Positions 33,249-42,640 of a stretch of DNA of 64,000 nt are shown in pieces. Each line of letters opens with the position of its first letter. Position 1 is the first letter of the stretch. The DNA is from Azonexaceae bacterium. Lineage in GTDB: Bacteria > Pseudomonadota > Gammaproteobacteria > Burkholderiales > Rhodocyclaceae. The stretch covers positions 1 through 64,000 of the forward strand of contig JAAXVL010000006.1 in the NCBI GenBank assembly GCA_013335535.1, given 5' to 3'. A program made the translations under genes and the position numbers. Under the pieces are notes generated by a model. It did not search any database, was not told the DNA's origin, and was given only the letters and a program-made list of their open reading frames with translations.

Positions 33249-34193
33249 ATGAGCCTGATTGAACAAGCAGCCAAACGCCTTGAGCAACTCCGCCAAGCCG
33301 GCGTTGAACTTCCTGAAGAGAATATTGTTGCCTCACCGGTAAGCCGTCCTGTGGCGGAGGAGCCGCCCAACAGAAGTCAAATTAGGACACCAACATCGAC
33401 GTTGGCTCAGTCTAGCGAAGCGACTATCAATGCCATTTTCACATCCAATCCCCAAGTTAAGTTGGATTTGGAGGCAATCTCTGCTTCCGGCCTGCTGGTA
33501 CCTAACGCTGCCCGCAGCCAGTTGGCAGACGAATTTCGCGTTATCAAGCGACCGCTGATTGCCAACGCCATGGGTAAAGGTAGCGCACCGATACCGAATG
33601 GAAATTTAATCATGGTGACCAGCGCATTGCCCGGTGAAGGCAAAAGCTTTTCAGCTATCAATCTAGCAATTAGCATCGCCATGGAACTCGACAACACCGT
33701 CATGCTGGTCGATGCCGACGTCGCCCGCCCATCGGTGCTCAATATGCTCGGCCTGCCCCCAAGCAAGGGGCTTCTTGACGTGTTGCAAGATAATTCTATC
33801 GATATTTCAGGCGTTCTTTTACGTACAAATATCGAAAAACTCTCCATCCTTCCAAGCGGCACGGCCCACCCTCGCGCCACCGAATTGCTGGCGAGCGATA
33901 CCATGATTCGGCTATTGGATGACATGGCGAGTCGCTATAGCGACCGTATCATCGTTTTCGATTCCCCTCCGTTGCTACTAACTACTGAATCACGAGTTCT
34001 TGCCACCCATATGGGACAAGTAGTTATTGTTGTCAATGCCGAAAATACTGTTCAATCGGCAGTAAAACAGGCGATCTCAACCATCGAAGCCTGCCCGGTA
34101 AAAATGATGCTTCTCAATCAGATACGGACAGCAAAGACAGATGGGTACGGGTACGGGTACGGGTACGGGTACGGGTACGGGCATGAGAAATAG
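33249..34193 (+). CDS. XrtA-associated tyrosine autokinase (BY-kinase) with Gly-Tyr repeat tail
   Basis: A 314-residue cytoplasmic BY-kinase. ATG 33249 is preceded by GGAGG at 33236-33240; a TTG one codon upstream is less likely. Seen: Walker A LPGEGKSFS near residue 130, Walker A' VMLVDADVARPS, and Walker B VFDSPPLLL. The C-terminus ends in six Gly-Tyr units then GHEK. In this family the tyrosine cluster is autophosphorylated and controls polymerisation. The tail is encoded by exact GGGTAC hexamers (34143-34178). It probably partners the chain-length protein encoded immediately upstream. The stop overlaps the next reading frame by 11 bp. Confidence 0.92.
   Translation: MSLIEQAAKRLEQLRQAGVELPEENIVASPVSRPVAEEPPNRSQIRTPTSTLAQSSEATINAIFTSNPQVKLDLEAISASGLLVPNAARSQLADEFRVIKRPLIANAMGKGSAPIPNGNLIMVTSALPGEGKSFSAINLAISIAMELDNTVMLVDADVARPSVLNMLGLPPSKGLLDVLQDNSIDISGVLLRTNIEKLSILPSGTAHPRATELLASDTMIRLLDDMASRYSDRIIVFDSPPLLLTTESRVLATHMGQVVIVVNAENTVQSAVKQAISTIEACPVKMMLLNQIRTAKTDGYGYGYGYGYGYGHEK
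34143..34178 (+). repeat. Hexanucleotide simple repeat (GGGTAC)6 spanning kinase tail and next gene's start region
   Basis: Six perfect tandem GGGTAC units, followed by a partial GGG. In the kinase frame each unit encodes Gly-Tyr; in the other frame, that of the barrel gene, each encodes Gly-Thr after an ATG at 34141. Slippage would change the tyrosine number without frameshift. Confidence 0.95.
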
Positions 34194-35748
34194 AACCATG
34201 CATCTGACATTCCCCCTTGGATTGATCGTTGCCGGCCTGTGGATCAACGCCGCGGTGGCACAAGAATCTGACGGAACACAGGGCCAAGCTTTAGTTATCA
34301 AACCACGTATTTCCCTGACTGAGACATGGACGGACAACATCGCGGTGGGTAGTGGCCTGAACAAAAAGGAAAGTGGTTTCATCACTCAATTTGCCCCCGG
34401 TATTCGTATCGATGCAAAAACAGCCCGACTCAAGGCTTACTTTGACTACGCATTGACGAACAGTTTCTATTCAAACACATCGGCCAATAGCCAAACACAA
34501 AACGCCCTTAACACCTTTGGCACGCTTGAAGCTGTATCAAACTGGATGTATTTGGACTTTAGTGGTCTTATCGCCCAGCAAGCGATTTCCGCCTTTGGTG
34601 CACAGTCACCCAGCAATGCCAACGTCAACACCAATAGCGCTGAAACATCAACCTATCGCCTGTCACCCTATATTCGAGGGCAATTGGCGAGCGTTGCCGA
34701 TTACTCATTACGTTACACGTGGTCAACCACTCAGTCGAATGCGTCAATCGCCTCTGATATCGAGTTTTCCGACTGGGCTGGCCAATTACGTGGGAGTACT
34801 CCATTTCAGAACCTGAAATGGTCTATTGATGCAACCCAGCAGAATGCCAGCTATAGCCGTGGTCGAGCGACAGAGGCAACGCGAGTGTACGCGATGGGAA
34901 CCTATACTATTGTTCCGCAATTCCGCGTCTCGCTGAGCAGCGGCCAGGAGTCCAATAACTACGCATCGCAAAACGTCGAAGACAAGCTGACTTACGGTTA
35001 TGGATTTGACTGGACACCGACTGAACGCACACAGGTTTCCGCCTTTAAGGAACATCGATTTTTCGGTGATGGTCACCGGTATAGCTTCAATCACCGCTTT
35101 CCGCTGAGCAGTATTCGCTATTCCGATACCAAGGATGTATCGGTTTTGCCGAATCAATTTACATCGGTCGGGCTTGGTACAGTCTTCGACCTCTTTCGGC
35201 AAATTTGCAGCCAACAGCTTTCCAGTATATATACCGACCCCAATCAACTGGAGCAGGCAGCCAATATTTGTGCAACCAACGTCTTAAACCAGTCGGGCAT
35301 ACCGCTAAACACACAGGTCACGAGTAGTTTTCTCAGTTCTCGTGCTACGGTGCAACGTAGTCAACAACTCGCTCTGGCTGTTCAAGGAGCAAGAAACACC
35401 CTTACCGTGTTATTCAATCGAAACGAGAGTCAATCAATTCTGGCAGCGAGCATCGGCATAGATGACTTCAACAACACAAACAACATTCGGCAACGTGGTG
35501 TCAGCGTAAACTTGTCGCATCAACTGAGCGCAATTTCAAGTGTCAACATTATGGCTTCCCGACAAGAAAGTACAGGGACAGGAAATAGCACCCTCAAAGC
35601 CAAGACCATGATGTATCAGGCAGGGCTTACTTCGAAGCTCGGCTCCAAGACAAATGGTGGTCTCACCATCCGTCGAACAGAATTCGACAACAGCACTACT
35701 CCTTACACCGAAAATGCACTTGTCGGCACCATTTCGGTCGTTTTCTAG
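34183..35748 (+). CDS. TIGR03016-type PEP-CTERM-system outer-membrane protein
   Basis: A 521-residue outer-membrane barrel with an N-terminal signal (MRNRTMHLTFPLGLIVAG... cleaved after AAVA, near residue 26). The mature part begins with a repeated Thr/Asn-rich barrel pattern, for example LKAYFDYALTNSFYSNTS, and ends in VGTISVVF with terminal Phe. TIGR03016 members lie in XrtA loci beside the chain-length and TIGR03015 genes and are thought to be the polymer-export pore or its partner. Alternative starts are ATG 34141 (adds a Gly-Thr repeat) and ATG 34198. I chose 34183; no strong ribosome site distinguishes them. Confidence 0.85.
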   Translation: MRNRTMHLTFPLGLIVAGLWINAAVAQESDGTQGQALVIKPRISLTETWTDNIAVGSGLNKKESGFITQFAPGIRIDAKTARLKAYFDYALTNSFYSNTSANSQTQNALNTFGTLEAVSNWMYLDFSGLIAQQAISAFGAQSPSNANVNTNSAETSTYRLSPYIRGQLASVADYSLRYTWSTTQSNASIASDIEFSDWAGQLRGSTPFQNLKWSIDATQQNASYSRGRATEATRVYAMGTYTIVPQFRVSLSSGQESNNYASQNVEDKLTYGYGFDWTPTERTQVSAFKEHRFFGDGHRYSFNHRFPLSSIRYSDTKDVSVLPNQFTSVGLGTVFDLFRQICSQQLSSIYTDPNQLEQAANICATNVLNQSGIPLNTQVTSSFLSSRATVQRSQQLALAVQGARNTLTVLFNRNESQSILAASIGIDDFNNTNNIRQRGVSVNLSHQLSAISSVNIMASRQESTGTGNSTLKAKTMMYQAGLTSKLGSKTNGGLTIRRTEFDNSTTPYTENALVGTISVVF

Positions 35749-35752
35749 CATC

Positions 35753-36856
35753 ATGTACAAATCCTTCTACGGCTTGACCTGCAAGCCATTTCAGCTGAAC
35801 CCTGACCCAGCCTTTTATTTCGGTAGCAAGCAACACCTTCGTGCTCAGGCCTACCTTGAGTATGGCATGCACCAGAACGAGGGGTTCATCGTCATTACTG
35901 GCGAGGTAGGTGCGGGAAAAACGACGATTGTGCGCGGACTGCTTGATGGTCTCGACCCGGAAAAAGTGGTTGCCGCACAACTGGTTAGCACACAGCTAGA
36001 TGCCGACGATACGCTACGTCTGGTTGGTGCAGCATTTGGCCTGCGTACTAAGGATGTCGCCAAATCCGACGTCCTGATGTCGCTGGAGGCTTTTCTGATC
36101 AGCATGACATCAAAAGGAAAGCGCTGTCTTCTGGTTGTGGACGAAGCTCAAAACCTTACAGCTCGGGCGGTCGAAGAGTTGCGCATGCTTTCCAATTTCC
36201 AGTATGGCAATCAAGCACTATTGCAAAGCTTCCTGATCGGCCAACCTGAATTCCGCCAGATACTGCAAAGTCCGCACATGATGCAGTTCCGCCAACGAGT
36301 GATCGCTGCCTGCCATATCGGTCCGCTCGATGTCGGCGAAACCCAGGCTTATATCGAACACCGTCTACACCATGCCGGCGCGACCGACTCACCCAGCTTT
36401 ACCAGCGCTGCTTACGAAGCCATCTTCAAGGCCAGCAGCGGCATTCCCCGGCGTATCAACTCCGTCTGCGATCGACTCCTGCTGTTTGGCTTTCTCAACC
36501 ATCAAAAGAACTTTGACATAGCTGATGTCGAAGAAGTCGCCCGAGAGATCTTCGAAGAAACGATTGGCGGATCGACCCAGGTTCAGATGCAATACGCTCT
36601 GAATGATGGCAGCGGAGTGTCGGCCCAACCAAACCCCATAGCAACGGGAAACCTTGGCGAGTATCCCCGCCCCCCCCAAGAGTTGCTGGCAGCACTAAAT
36701 GCCGAGCACGTTGCGGAACGCCTCGCAAGGCTGGAGTCAAGCCTGAGTCAACTGGAACGAATCAACAGCGCTACGCTGCAATTGCTGCAACAGGTTTTTG
36801 CCCAGCACAATCCAGCCACTGCTCCACAAAACAAGAATGAAAAATCAGATGCCTGA
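35753..36856 (+). CDS. XrtA/PEP-CTERM system-associated AAA ATPase (TIGR03015, ExeA-like)
   Basis: A 367-residue AAA ATPase. Seen: MYKSFYGLTCKPFQLNPDP start, Walker A GEVGAGKTT near residue 49, Walker B LLVVDEAQNLT, and arginine-finger region RRINSVCDRLLL. The C-terminal 70 residues contain a Leu-rich helix SLSQLERINSATLQLLQQV, a possible coiled coil. This ExeA-like family is a standard member of XrtA loci. It may assemble or gate the export machinery; no catalytic role in sugar transfer is known. The ATG directly follows the upstream stop by 4 bp. Confidence 0.92.
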   Translation: MYKSFYGLTCKPFQLNPDPAFYFGSKQHLRAQAYLEYGMHQNEGFIVITGEVGAGKTTIVRGLLDGLDPEKVVAAQLVSTQLDADDTLRLVGAAFGLRTKDVAKSDVLMSLEAFLISMTSKGKRCLLVVDEAQNLTARAVEELRMLSNFQYGNQALLQSFLIGQPEFRQILQSPHMMQFRQRVIAACHIGPLDVGETQAYIEHRLHHAGATDSPSFTSAAYEAIFKASSGIPRRINSVCDRLLLFGFLNHQKNFDIADVEEVAREIFEETIGGSTQVQMQYALNDGSGVSAQPNPIATGNLGEYPRPPQELLAALNAEHVAERLARLESSLSQLERINSATLQLLQQVFAQHNPATAPQNKNEKSDA

Positions 36857-38009
36857 TATTTGGCCAACCCAACTCGGCCCGGTCATATGCGTGGTCGGCG
36901 CCCGTCCCAATTTCATGAAGATGGCGCCCATCCTTCGCGCCTTCGCGGCTCACCAACCGGCTATTCCGACCCTGCTCGTGCATACCGGTCAGCATTACGA
37001 TCGCGACATGAACGACAAATTGTTCGAGGACTTGCGGCTTCCGCATCCGGACATCAATCTTGAAGTCGGCTCAGGCAGCCACGCCATTCAGACTGCCGAA
37101 GTCATGCGGCGTTTCGAGCCGGTTGTGGATGACCGGAAGCCCTCCTGCGTTCTGGTTGTCGGCGACGTAAACTCGACACTTGCCTGCACTCTGGTTGCGG
37201 TCAAGAAAGGGATTCCGGTCGTTCATGTCGAAGCCGGCCTGCGCAGCTATGACCGCGCCATGCCAGAGGAGATCAATCGCGTCCTGACTGACCAGGTCGC
37301 CGATCTGCTCTACACGACCGAACGAAGTGCCGCCGACAATCTGGCGCGGGAAGGAATCGCAGCCGAGCGCATTCGTTTCGTCGGCAACGTCATGATCGAT
37401 TCGCTGTTGAGCAATCGAGAATTTGCACGCAAGCCAGCTGAATGCCTCCAGACCGCCGGTATCGACCCGAACTTGATCAACGGACCACAAGGCTATGGCA
37501 TCGTCACCATGCACCGCCCGTCCAATGTTGACCATGCTGATGTACTGGAGTCCCTGCTCAACGTATTGCGTGAAATCTCCGCATCGATCCCGCTGGTTTT
37601 TGCGCTGCATCCGCGCACCAAGGCCAATATCGAACGGTTCGGTCTGGGGCACTTGATCAACAGTGCCCGCATGATCATGCTCCCCCCCCAGGGCTACCTG
37701 GAAATGCTCGGTCTGATGTCCAATGCCCGAATCGTGCTGACCGACTCGGGTGGCTTGCAGGAAGAAACGACAGCCCTCGGCGTACCCTGCCTGACCATGC
37801 GCGAGAATACCGAACGACCCATCACGGTCGAGCAAGGCACAAACACCATGGTCGGCCGGGATATCGAGGCCATTCGCCACCATGCTGCAGAAGTGCTGGC
37901 CGGCCGCGGCAAGAGCGGTCGTGTGCCTGAATTCTGGGATGGCCATACGGCTGAACGGATTGCCGCAGATCTCGCAGGCTGGCTGATCGAGAACCAAGGG
38001 CGGCGTTGA
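36849..38009 (+). CDS. wecB: UDP-N-acetylglucosamine 2-epimerase (non-hydrolysing)
   Basis: A 386-residue epimerase. Seen: VVGARPNFMKMAPIL near residue 12, HTGQHYDRDM, VVGDVNSTLAC, HVEAGLRSYDRAMPEEINR and the UDP-binding TDSGGLQEETTALGVP. It makes UDP-ManNAc from UDP-GlcNAc, a precursor for the polysaccharide. The gene overlaps the ATPase by 8 bp from ATG 36849; an ATG 12 bp earlier is also possible. It is a regular part of the XrtA core. The codon use is markedly GC-rich again compared with the preceding 6 kb. Confidence 0.94.
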   Translation: MPDIWPTQLGPVICVVGARPNFMKMAPILRAFAAHQPAIPTLLVHTGQHYDRDMNDKLFEDLRLPHPDINLEVGSGSHAIQTAEVMRRFEPVVDDRKPSCVLVVGDVNSTLACTLVAVKKGIPVVHVEAGLRSYDRAMPEEINRVLTDQVADLLYTTERSAADNLAREGIAAERIRFVGNVMIDSLLSNREFARKPAECLQTAGIDPNLINGPQGYGIVTMHRPSNVDHADVLESLLNVLREISASIPLVFALHPRTKANIERFGLGHLINSARMIMLPPQGYLEMLGLMSNARIVLTDSGGLQEETTALGVPCLTMRENTERPITVEQGTNTMVGRDIEAIRHHAAEVLAGRGKSGRVPEFWDGHTAERIAADLAGWLIENQGRR

Positions 38010-38018
38010 TTGCCAACG

Positions 38019-38882
38019 ATGAGACAACCCACCGTTGCGCCACGCAATGCGCTGACCATTGACGTAGAGGATTATTTTCAGGTTTCGGCATTTGCCCCGC
38101 ATATTCCCCGTTCAGATTGGGCCATTCGTGAATGCCGCGTCGAGCGTAACGTGGATTGCATCCTTGCCATGCTCGATACGCATGGCACCAAGGGCACCTT
38201 CTTCACGCTGGGCTGGCTGGCCGAACGTTACCCACAGGTCGTTCGGCGCATTGTAGACAACGGCCACGAACTGGCCAGTCATGGCTATGGGCACGAACGG
38301 GCCAGCGATCAGACGCCCGAGAGCTTTTTTGCCGACATCAATCTGGCCAAACTGATCCTCGAAGACCTTTCCGGCAGCGAAGTGAAGGGCTATCGGGCGC
38401 CGAGTTTCTCGATTGGCGAAAAGAACCTCTGGGCGTTCGAATGTCTTGAAAAAGCCGGTTACCGCTACAGTTCAAGCATTTATCCGATACGCCACGATCA
38501 CTACGGCATGCCGAATGCGCCCCGCCACGCGCACACCATTGGCGCTCTGGTCGAGATTCCATGCACAACGCTGCGTTTTCTCAATCGTAACTGGCCGGCC
38601 AGCGGCGGCGGTTATTTCCGACTGATGCCCTACAGCCTGTCACGCTGGATGATCGAGCGTATCAACCAGGTCGACGGTCTCCCGGCCGTCTTCTATTTTC
38701 ACCCCTGGGAAGTCGACACCGGGCAACCGCGCATCCCCGGAATCAGCGCCAAAACGCGTTTCCGCCATTACGTCAATATTCACCGGATGGAACAACGCCT
38801 GAACCGGCTGCTGGCTGACTTTGCCTGGGGCCGGATGGACGAGCTGTTTCTCGCCCCCGTTGGTAGCGACGATGGAGATTAA
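38019..38882 (+). CDS. XrtA-system polysaccharide deacetylase (TIGR03006/DUF3473)
   Basis: A 287-residue NodB-fold deacetylase. Seen: NALTIDVEDYFQVSAF with the catalytic Asp pair, metal-binding GHELASHGYGHE, and YRAPSFSIGEKN with the substrate Arg; the C-terminal region fits the DUF3473 extension. It probably removes N-acetyl groups from the nascent sugar polymer. The ATG at 38019 was preferred to a TTG three codons earlier. It overlaps the next gene by 11 bp, so it is translationally coupled. Confidence 0.92.
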   Translation: MRQPTVAPRNALTIDVEDYFQVSAFAPHIPRSDWAIRECRVERNVDCILAMLDTHGTKGTFFTLGWLAERYPQVVRRIVDNGHELASHGYGHERASDQTPESFFADINLAKLILEDLSGSEVKGYRAPSFSIGEKNLWAFECLEKAGYRYSSSIYPIRHDHYGMPNAPRHAHTIGALVEIPCTTLRFLNRNWPASGGGYFRLMPYSLSRWMIERINQVDGLPAVFYFHPWEVDTGQPRIPGISAKTRFRHYVNIHRMEQRLNRLLADFAWGRMDELFLAPVGSDDGD

Positions 38883-39906
38883 GCAACTATCCCACTCCGA
38901 CCCGGCCAACGCGGCACGCTGGGACGCGTTCGTTCAAGCCTGCCCGGAAGCCACTTTTTTTCATCGCGCTGCCTGGCAAGGCATACTGCGCAACGTTTTT
39001 AGGCACCCGACCCATTTTCTCTATGCCGAGCAGGACGGTGCGATCTGCGGCGTCCTGCCGTTGGCCCACATCAAGAGCCGGCTATTCGGCAACTCGCTGA
39101 TCGCCCTGCCCTTCGCCGTCTATGGTGGCGTTGCAGCTTCCTCTCCGGAAGCCGTTGCCGCGCTCGAGCGGGAAGCACAGTCATTGGCAAAAAAGCTCGA
39201 CGTCGATCATCTCGAGTTTCGCAACATCCAGCCCCGACATAGCGACTGGCCGACGCAGGATCTCTATGTCACCTTCCGCAAGGAAATCCTGCCGGAAGTC
39301 GACGCCAATATGGCAGCCATTCCCCGCAAGCAGCGCGCCATGGTCAGAAAAGGCATCGCCAACAACCTGATTTCCACGGTCGACCGGAAATCCGACCGAT
39401 TTTTCAAATTGTTTGCCGACAACGTGCATCGGCACGGTACCCCCGCCCTGCCCAAGCGCTATTTCGACACCCTGCTCCAGGTCTTTGGCAACGACTGCGA
39501 AATCCTCACCGTCACCACACCTGACGGCAAGCCGCTGAGCAGCGTCCTTTCCTTTTACTTCCGCGACGAAGTCCTCCCCTACTATGCCGGCGATGACGAG
39601 ACAGCACGCAACTTCGCCGCCAACGATTTCAAGTATTGGGAACTGATGCGCCGCAGCTGCGAACGTGGCATAAGGGTTTTCGACTACGGCCGCAGCAAGG
39701 TGGGCACGGGTCCCTACTCGTTCAAGAAAAACTGGGGGTTCGAGCCGCAAGCGCTGTATTACGAATACTGCCTCTACAAGCGCGACAGCATCCCGCAGAA
39801 CAATCCGAACAATGCCAAGTACAAGCTGCTGATCGAAGCCTGGCGGCGCATGCCGATCGGCCTGGCCAACCTTATCGGCCCCCATGTCGTGCGCAACCTG
39901 GGCTGA
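38872..39906 (+). CDS. FemAB-family XrtA/PEP-CTERM system-associated protein (TIGR03019)
   Basis: A 344-residue protein with a double GNAT-like FemAB fold. Seen: the opening FFHRAAWQGIL, a middle KQRAMVRKGIANNL, and the later GVRVFDYGRSK-like segment RGIRVFDYGRSKVGTGPYSF, which are typical of TIGR03019. FemAB proteins transfer amino acids from charged tRNA to amines, so amino-acid decoration of an amino sugar is plausible. It sits between deacetylase and glycosyltransferase, exactly where a free amine would be available. The activity is inferred. Confidence 0.9.
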   Translation: MEIKQLSHSDPANAARWDAFVQACPEATFFHRAAWQGILRNVFRHPTHFLYAEQDGAICGVLPLAHIKSRLFGNSLIALPFAVYGGVAASSPEAVAALEREAQSLAKKLDVDHLEFRNIQPRHSDWPTQDLYVTFRKEILPEVDANMAAIPRKQRAMVRKGIANNLISTVDRKSDRFFKLFADNVHRHGTPALPKRYFDTLLQVFGNDCEILTVTTPDGKPLSSVLSFYFRDEVLPYYAGDDETARNFAANDFKYWELMRRSCERGIRVFDYGRSKVGTGPYSFKKNWGFEPQALYYEYCLYKRDSIPQNNPNNAKYKLLIEAWRRMPIGLANLIGPHVVRNLG

Positions 39907-39908
39907 AC

Positions 39909-41120
39909 ATGGCAAACATTCTCTATCTCGTCCATCGTCTGCCCTACCCGCCCAACAAGGGGGACAAGGTTCGCTCTTTCCACTTGCTGAAACACCTAGC
40001 AGCGAAGCATCGCGTGTACCTCGGCACCTTCGTTGACGACCCGGACGACATGCAGCACATCGAGACGGTTCGTGGTTTCTGCAGTGACCTGCACGTCGCC
40101 CGCCTGGAACCGAAATTTGCCAAACTGCGCAGTCTCAACGGCCTGCTCGCCGACGATCCATTGACCCTGCGCTACTACCGTGACGCCGGGCTGCAGGACT
40201 GGGTCGACAACACCTGTCGGCACCAGAAGATCGACGCTTCCGTCATTTTCTGTTCGGCGATGGCCCAGTACATTGACGGCATCTCCCGGCTGCCGACCAT
40301 CGTCGATTTTGTCGATGTCGATTCGGCCAAATGGACGCAATACGCGCCGAACCATCGCTGGCCGATGTCCTGGCTATACCGCCGCGAAGGACAGAAATTG
40401 CTGGCCTACGAGCGCGAAGTTGCCGCCCGCTCGGCGCGTTCCTTTTTCGTTACCAAAGCCGAAGTCGAACTCTTCATAAAAAAGGCTCCCGAGTGCGCCG
40501 TTCGCGTCGAAGCGGTCTGCAACGGTGTCGATGCGGATTACTTCGCTCCGGACGAAAATCGCGCTTCGCCTTACGCCGCCGATGAGATTCCCATCGTTTT
40601 CACCGGCGCAATGGATTATCTGCCGAATATCGATGCCGTCCGCTGGTTCGTTGCCGACATGTTGCCCTCACTGCGCGAACAGTGGCCGCAACTGCGCTTC
40701 CATATCGTCGGCCGCAGCCCAACGCCGGAAATCCTGGCGCTAGCCGGGGAGAACGTCCGCGTGACCGGCACGGTTCCCGATGTTCGCCCCTATCTTCAGC
40801 ACGCATCGGTCGTCGTCGCGCCACTGCGTATCGCCCGCGGAATCCAGAACAAGATTCTCGAAGCGATGGCCATGGCCCGGCCGGTCGTAGCTTCCAGCGA
40901 CTGCGCTGCTGCGGTCGACGCCGTTTTTGGCCAGGAATTGAAAACTGCTACCACCCCCGCCGACTTCATCGCTGAAATCGGAACAATGCTGCAGGATGCC
41001 GAACGTTGCGCTGCTATCGGCAAGGCGGCCCGCCAACGGGTACTTGCGCGGTATAGCTGGGAAGCCCATCTCAGCAGCATTGATCAGTATCTTCCCGCTT
41101 CGAATGAGGTCAGTTCGTGA
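39909..41120 (+). CDS. TIGR03087 family XrtA-system glycosyltransferase (GT4 type)
   Basis: A 403-residue GT-B glycosyltransferase. Seen: MANILYLVHRLPYPPNKGDKVR at the N-terminus, then a C-terminal domain with IVFTGAMDYLPNIDAVRWF, FHIVGRSPTPEI and the nucleotide-sugar site GIQNKILEAMAMARPVV with a Glu/Glu pair. It starts 2 bp after the FemAB stop and overlaps exosortase A by 4 bp (GTGA). It transfers a sugar to the lipid-linked repeat unit; the donor is unknown. Confidence 0.92.
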   Translation: MANILYLVHRLPYPPNKGDKVRSFHLLKHLAAKHRVYLGTFVDDPDDMQHIETVRGFCSDLHVARLEPKFAKLRSLNGLLADDPLTLRYYRDAGLQDWVDNTCRHQKIDASVIFCSAMAQYIDGISRLPTIVDFVDVDSAKWTQYAPNHRWPMSWLYRREGQKLLAYEREVAARSARSFFVTKAEVELFIKKAPECAVRVEAVCNGVDADYFAPDENRASPYAADEIPIVFTGAMDYLPNIDAVRWFVADMLPSLREQWPQLRFHIVGRSPTPEILALAGENVRVTGTVPDVRPYLQHASVVVAPLRIARGIQNKILEAMAMARPVVASSDCAAAVDAVFGQELKTATTPADFIAEIGTMLQDAERCAAIGKAARQRVLARYSWEAHLSSIDQYLPASNEVSS

Positions 41121-42640
41121 CCCAAACGGCACAAATCGGCCCAAGCTGGAAGCCGACGCTGGCCGCCATTGCAGCTATCTTGCTTTGGATCGGCTATTGG
41201 TACTGGGGAACGCTGGAAGCTATGGCGGAAATCTGGTGGCGATCGGAAACCTATACCCACGGACTCATCGTACCTCCAATTGCAATCTGGCTCATCTGGC
41301 GCGACAGGCAGCGCCCGGCAGCAATGCAACCCCGGGCAACCATCTGGGCTGCCCTGCCGCTCGCTTGCTTTGTTTTTCTATGGCTGCTGGGCGACCTCAC
41401 GGCCGTCAACGCCCTGACCCAGTTTGCCGTAATTGGCCTGCTCGTCATGTCGGTCATGGCGTTGATTGGCTGGCAAGCCAGCAAGACACTTCTCTTCCCA
41501 CTCCTCTTCCTCTTTTTTGCGCTTCCCATTGGCGATTTTCTGCTTCCGCGCCTAATGGAGTGGACTGCCGACTTCACCGTATTGGCCTTGCGCCTGAGCG
41601 GGATACCCGTTTTCCGTGAAGGCCAGAACTTTGTCATCCCGAGCGGCAATTGGTCAGTCGTCGAAGCCTGCAGCGGTGTTCGCTACCTTATTGCCTCGCT
41701 GACCGTCGGCACGCTGTACGCCTATCTGACTTACACCTCCCTCACGCGCCGCCTGACCTTCATCCTCGTCTCGCTGCTCGTCCCCATCCTGGCCAACTGG
41801 TTGCGCGCCTACATGATCGTCATGCTCGGCCACCTTTCCGGCAACAAGCTGGCGGCCGGGGTGGACCACCTGATCTACGGCTGGATCTTTTTTGGTGTTG
41901 TCATCGTCATCATGTTTGCGATTGGCGCCCGTTGGGCCGAGCCGGTCCGTAATCCCCGACAAGTCAATACACTGATGAGCACGAATCCTCGTAAGCCGCT
42001 GCATTCGTGGCTCATCATGACCGCACTTGCCTCCATCGTCACCGCCGGACCCGTCTACGACGGAATTCTGCGGCAGAGCAATACTGATGGCGTGATCAAA
42101 CTTGGAATGCCAACATCGACAGGCTCCTGGCATGCCGAGTCACCCGGCATTGACTGGCAACCACGATTCGAAAATCCCTCTGCGGAGTTGCACTCGGCTT
42201 ACCGTACCCCGAACACGTGGGTCGGTCTCTACATCGCCTACTATCGAAATCAGGATTACGACCGAAAACTGGTCACGTCAACCAACGTCCTCGTCACATC
42301 GAGCGACCCGCTCTGGCAAAGCATCCGGAACCGGCAGGCCAGGGCCAGCATTGGCGAAAGCGAGGTCGCCATTCGCGAATCCGAACTGTTGAAGAAGCAA
42401 GGCATGACCGATGAGCGCTACATCGTCTGGCAGCTTTACTGGATAAACGGACACCTGACCACCAGCGATATCGAAGCTAAATGGCTGACTGCATGGTCCA
42501 TGCTCACCGGAGGCGGCGACGACAGCGCGGCCGTCATCCTCTACGCCCCGAAGGAATCTGCCACCCTCTCGTTAGCGACTTTCGTCCGCCAAGCTGGCGG
42601 CGATATCCTGCACAGCCTGAGCGAGGCCCGGTCGAAATGA
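41117..42640 (+). CDS. xrtA: Exosortase A with fused EpsI domain
   Basis: A 507-residue polytopic membrane transpeptidase. Residues 1-275 hold about eight helices with the catalytic Cys185 in EACSGVRYL, Arg230 in NWLRAY and His251 in GVDHLIYGW. Residues 290-507 form a periplasmic EpsI/DUF3485 domain after one more helix. The full triad is intact. XrtA cleaves PEP-CTERM sorting signals (as at 26204-26289) and probably joins the new C-terminus to a cell-surface glycan. The gene starts with GTG at 41117 inside the upstream stop, indicating translational coupling. Confidence 0.96.
   Translation: MTQTAQIGPSWKPTLAAIAAILLWIGYWYWGTLEAMAEIWWRSETYTHGLIVPPIAIWLIWRDRQRPAAMQPRATIWAALPLACFVFLWLLGDLTAVNALTQFAVIGLLVMSVMALIGWQASKTLLFPLLFLFFALPIGDFLLPRLMEWTADFTVLALRLSGIPVFREGQNFVIPSGNWSVVEACSGVRYLIASLTVGTLYAYLTYTSLTRRLTFILVSLLVPILANWLRAYMIVMLGHLSGNKLAAGVDHLIYGWIFFGVVIVIMFAIGARWAEPVRNPRQVNTLMSTNPRKPLHSWLIMTALASIVTAGPVYDGILRQSNTDGVIKLGMPTSTGSWHAESPGIDWQPRFENPSAELHSAYRTPNTWVGLYIAYYRNQDYDRKLVTSTNVLVTSSDPLWQSIRNRQARASIGESEVAIRESELLKKQGMTDERYIVWQLYWINGHLTTSDIEAKWLTAWSMLTGGGDDSAAVILYAPKESATLSLATFVRQAGGDILHSLSEARSK

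Noticed and set aside
39636..39908. In-frame extension upstream of the TIGR03087 glycosyltransferase
   Set aside because: It lies inside the FemAB-like gene; the family N-terminus begins exactly at the ATG at 39909.
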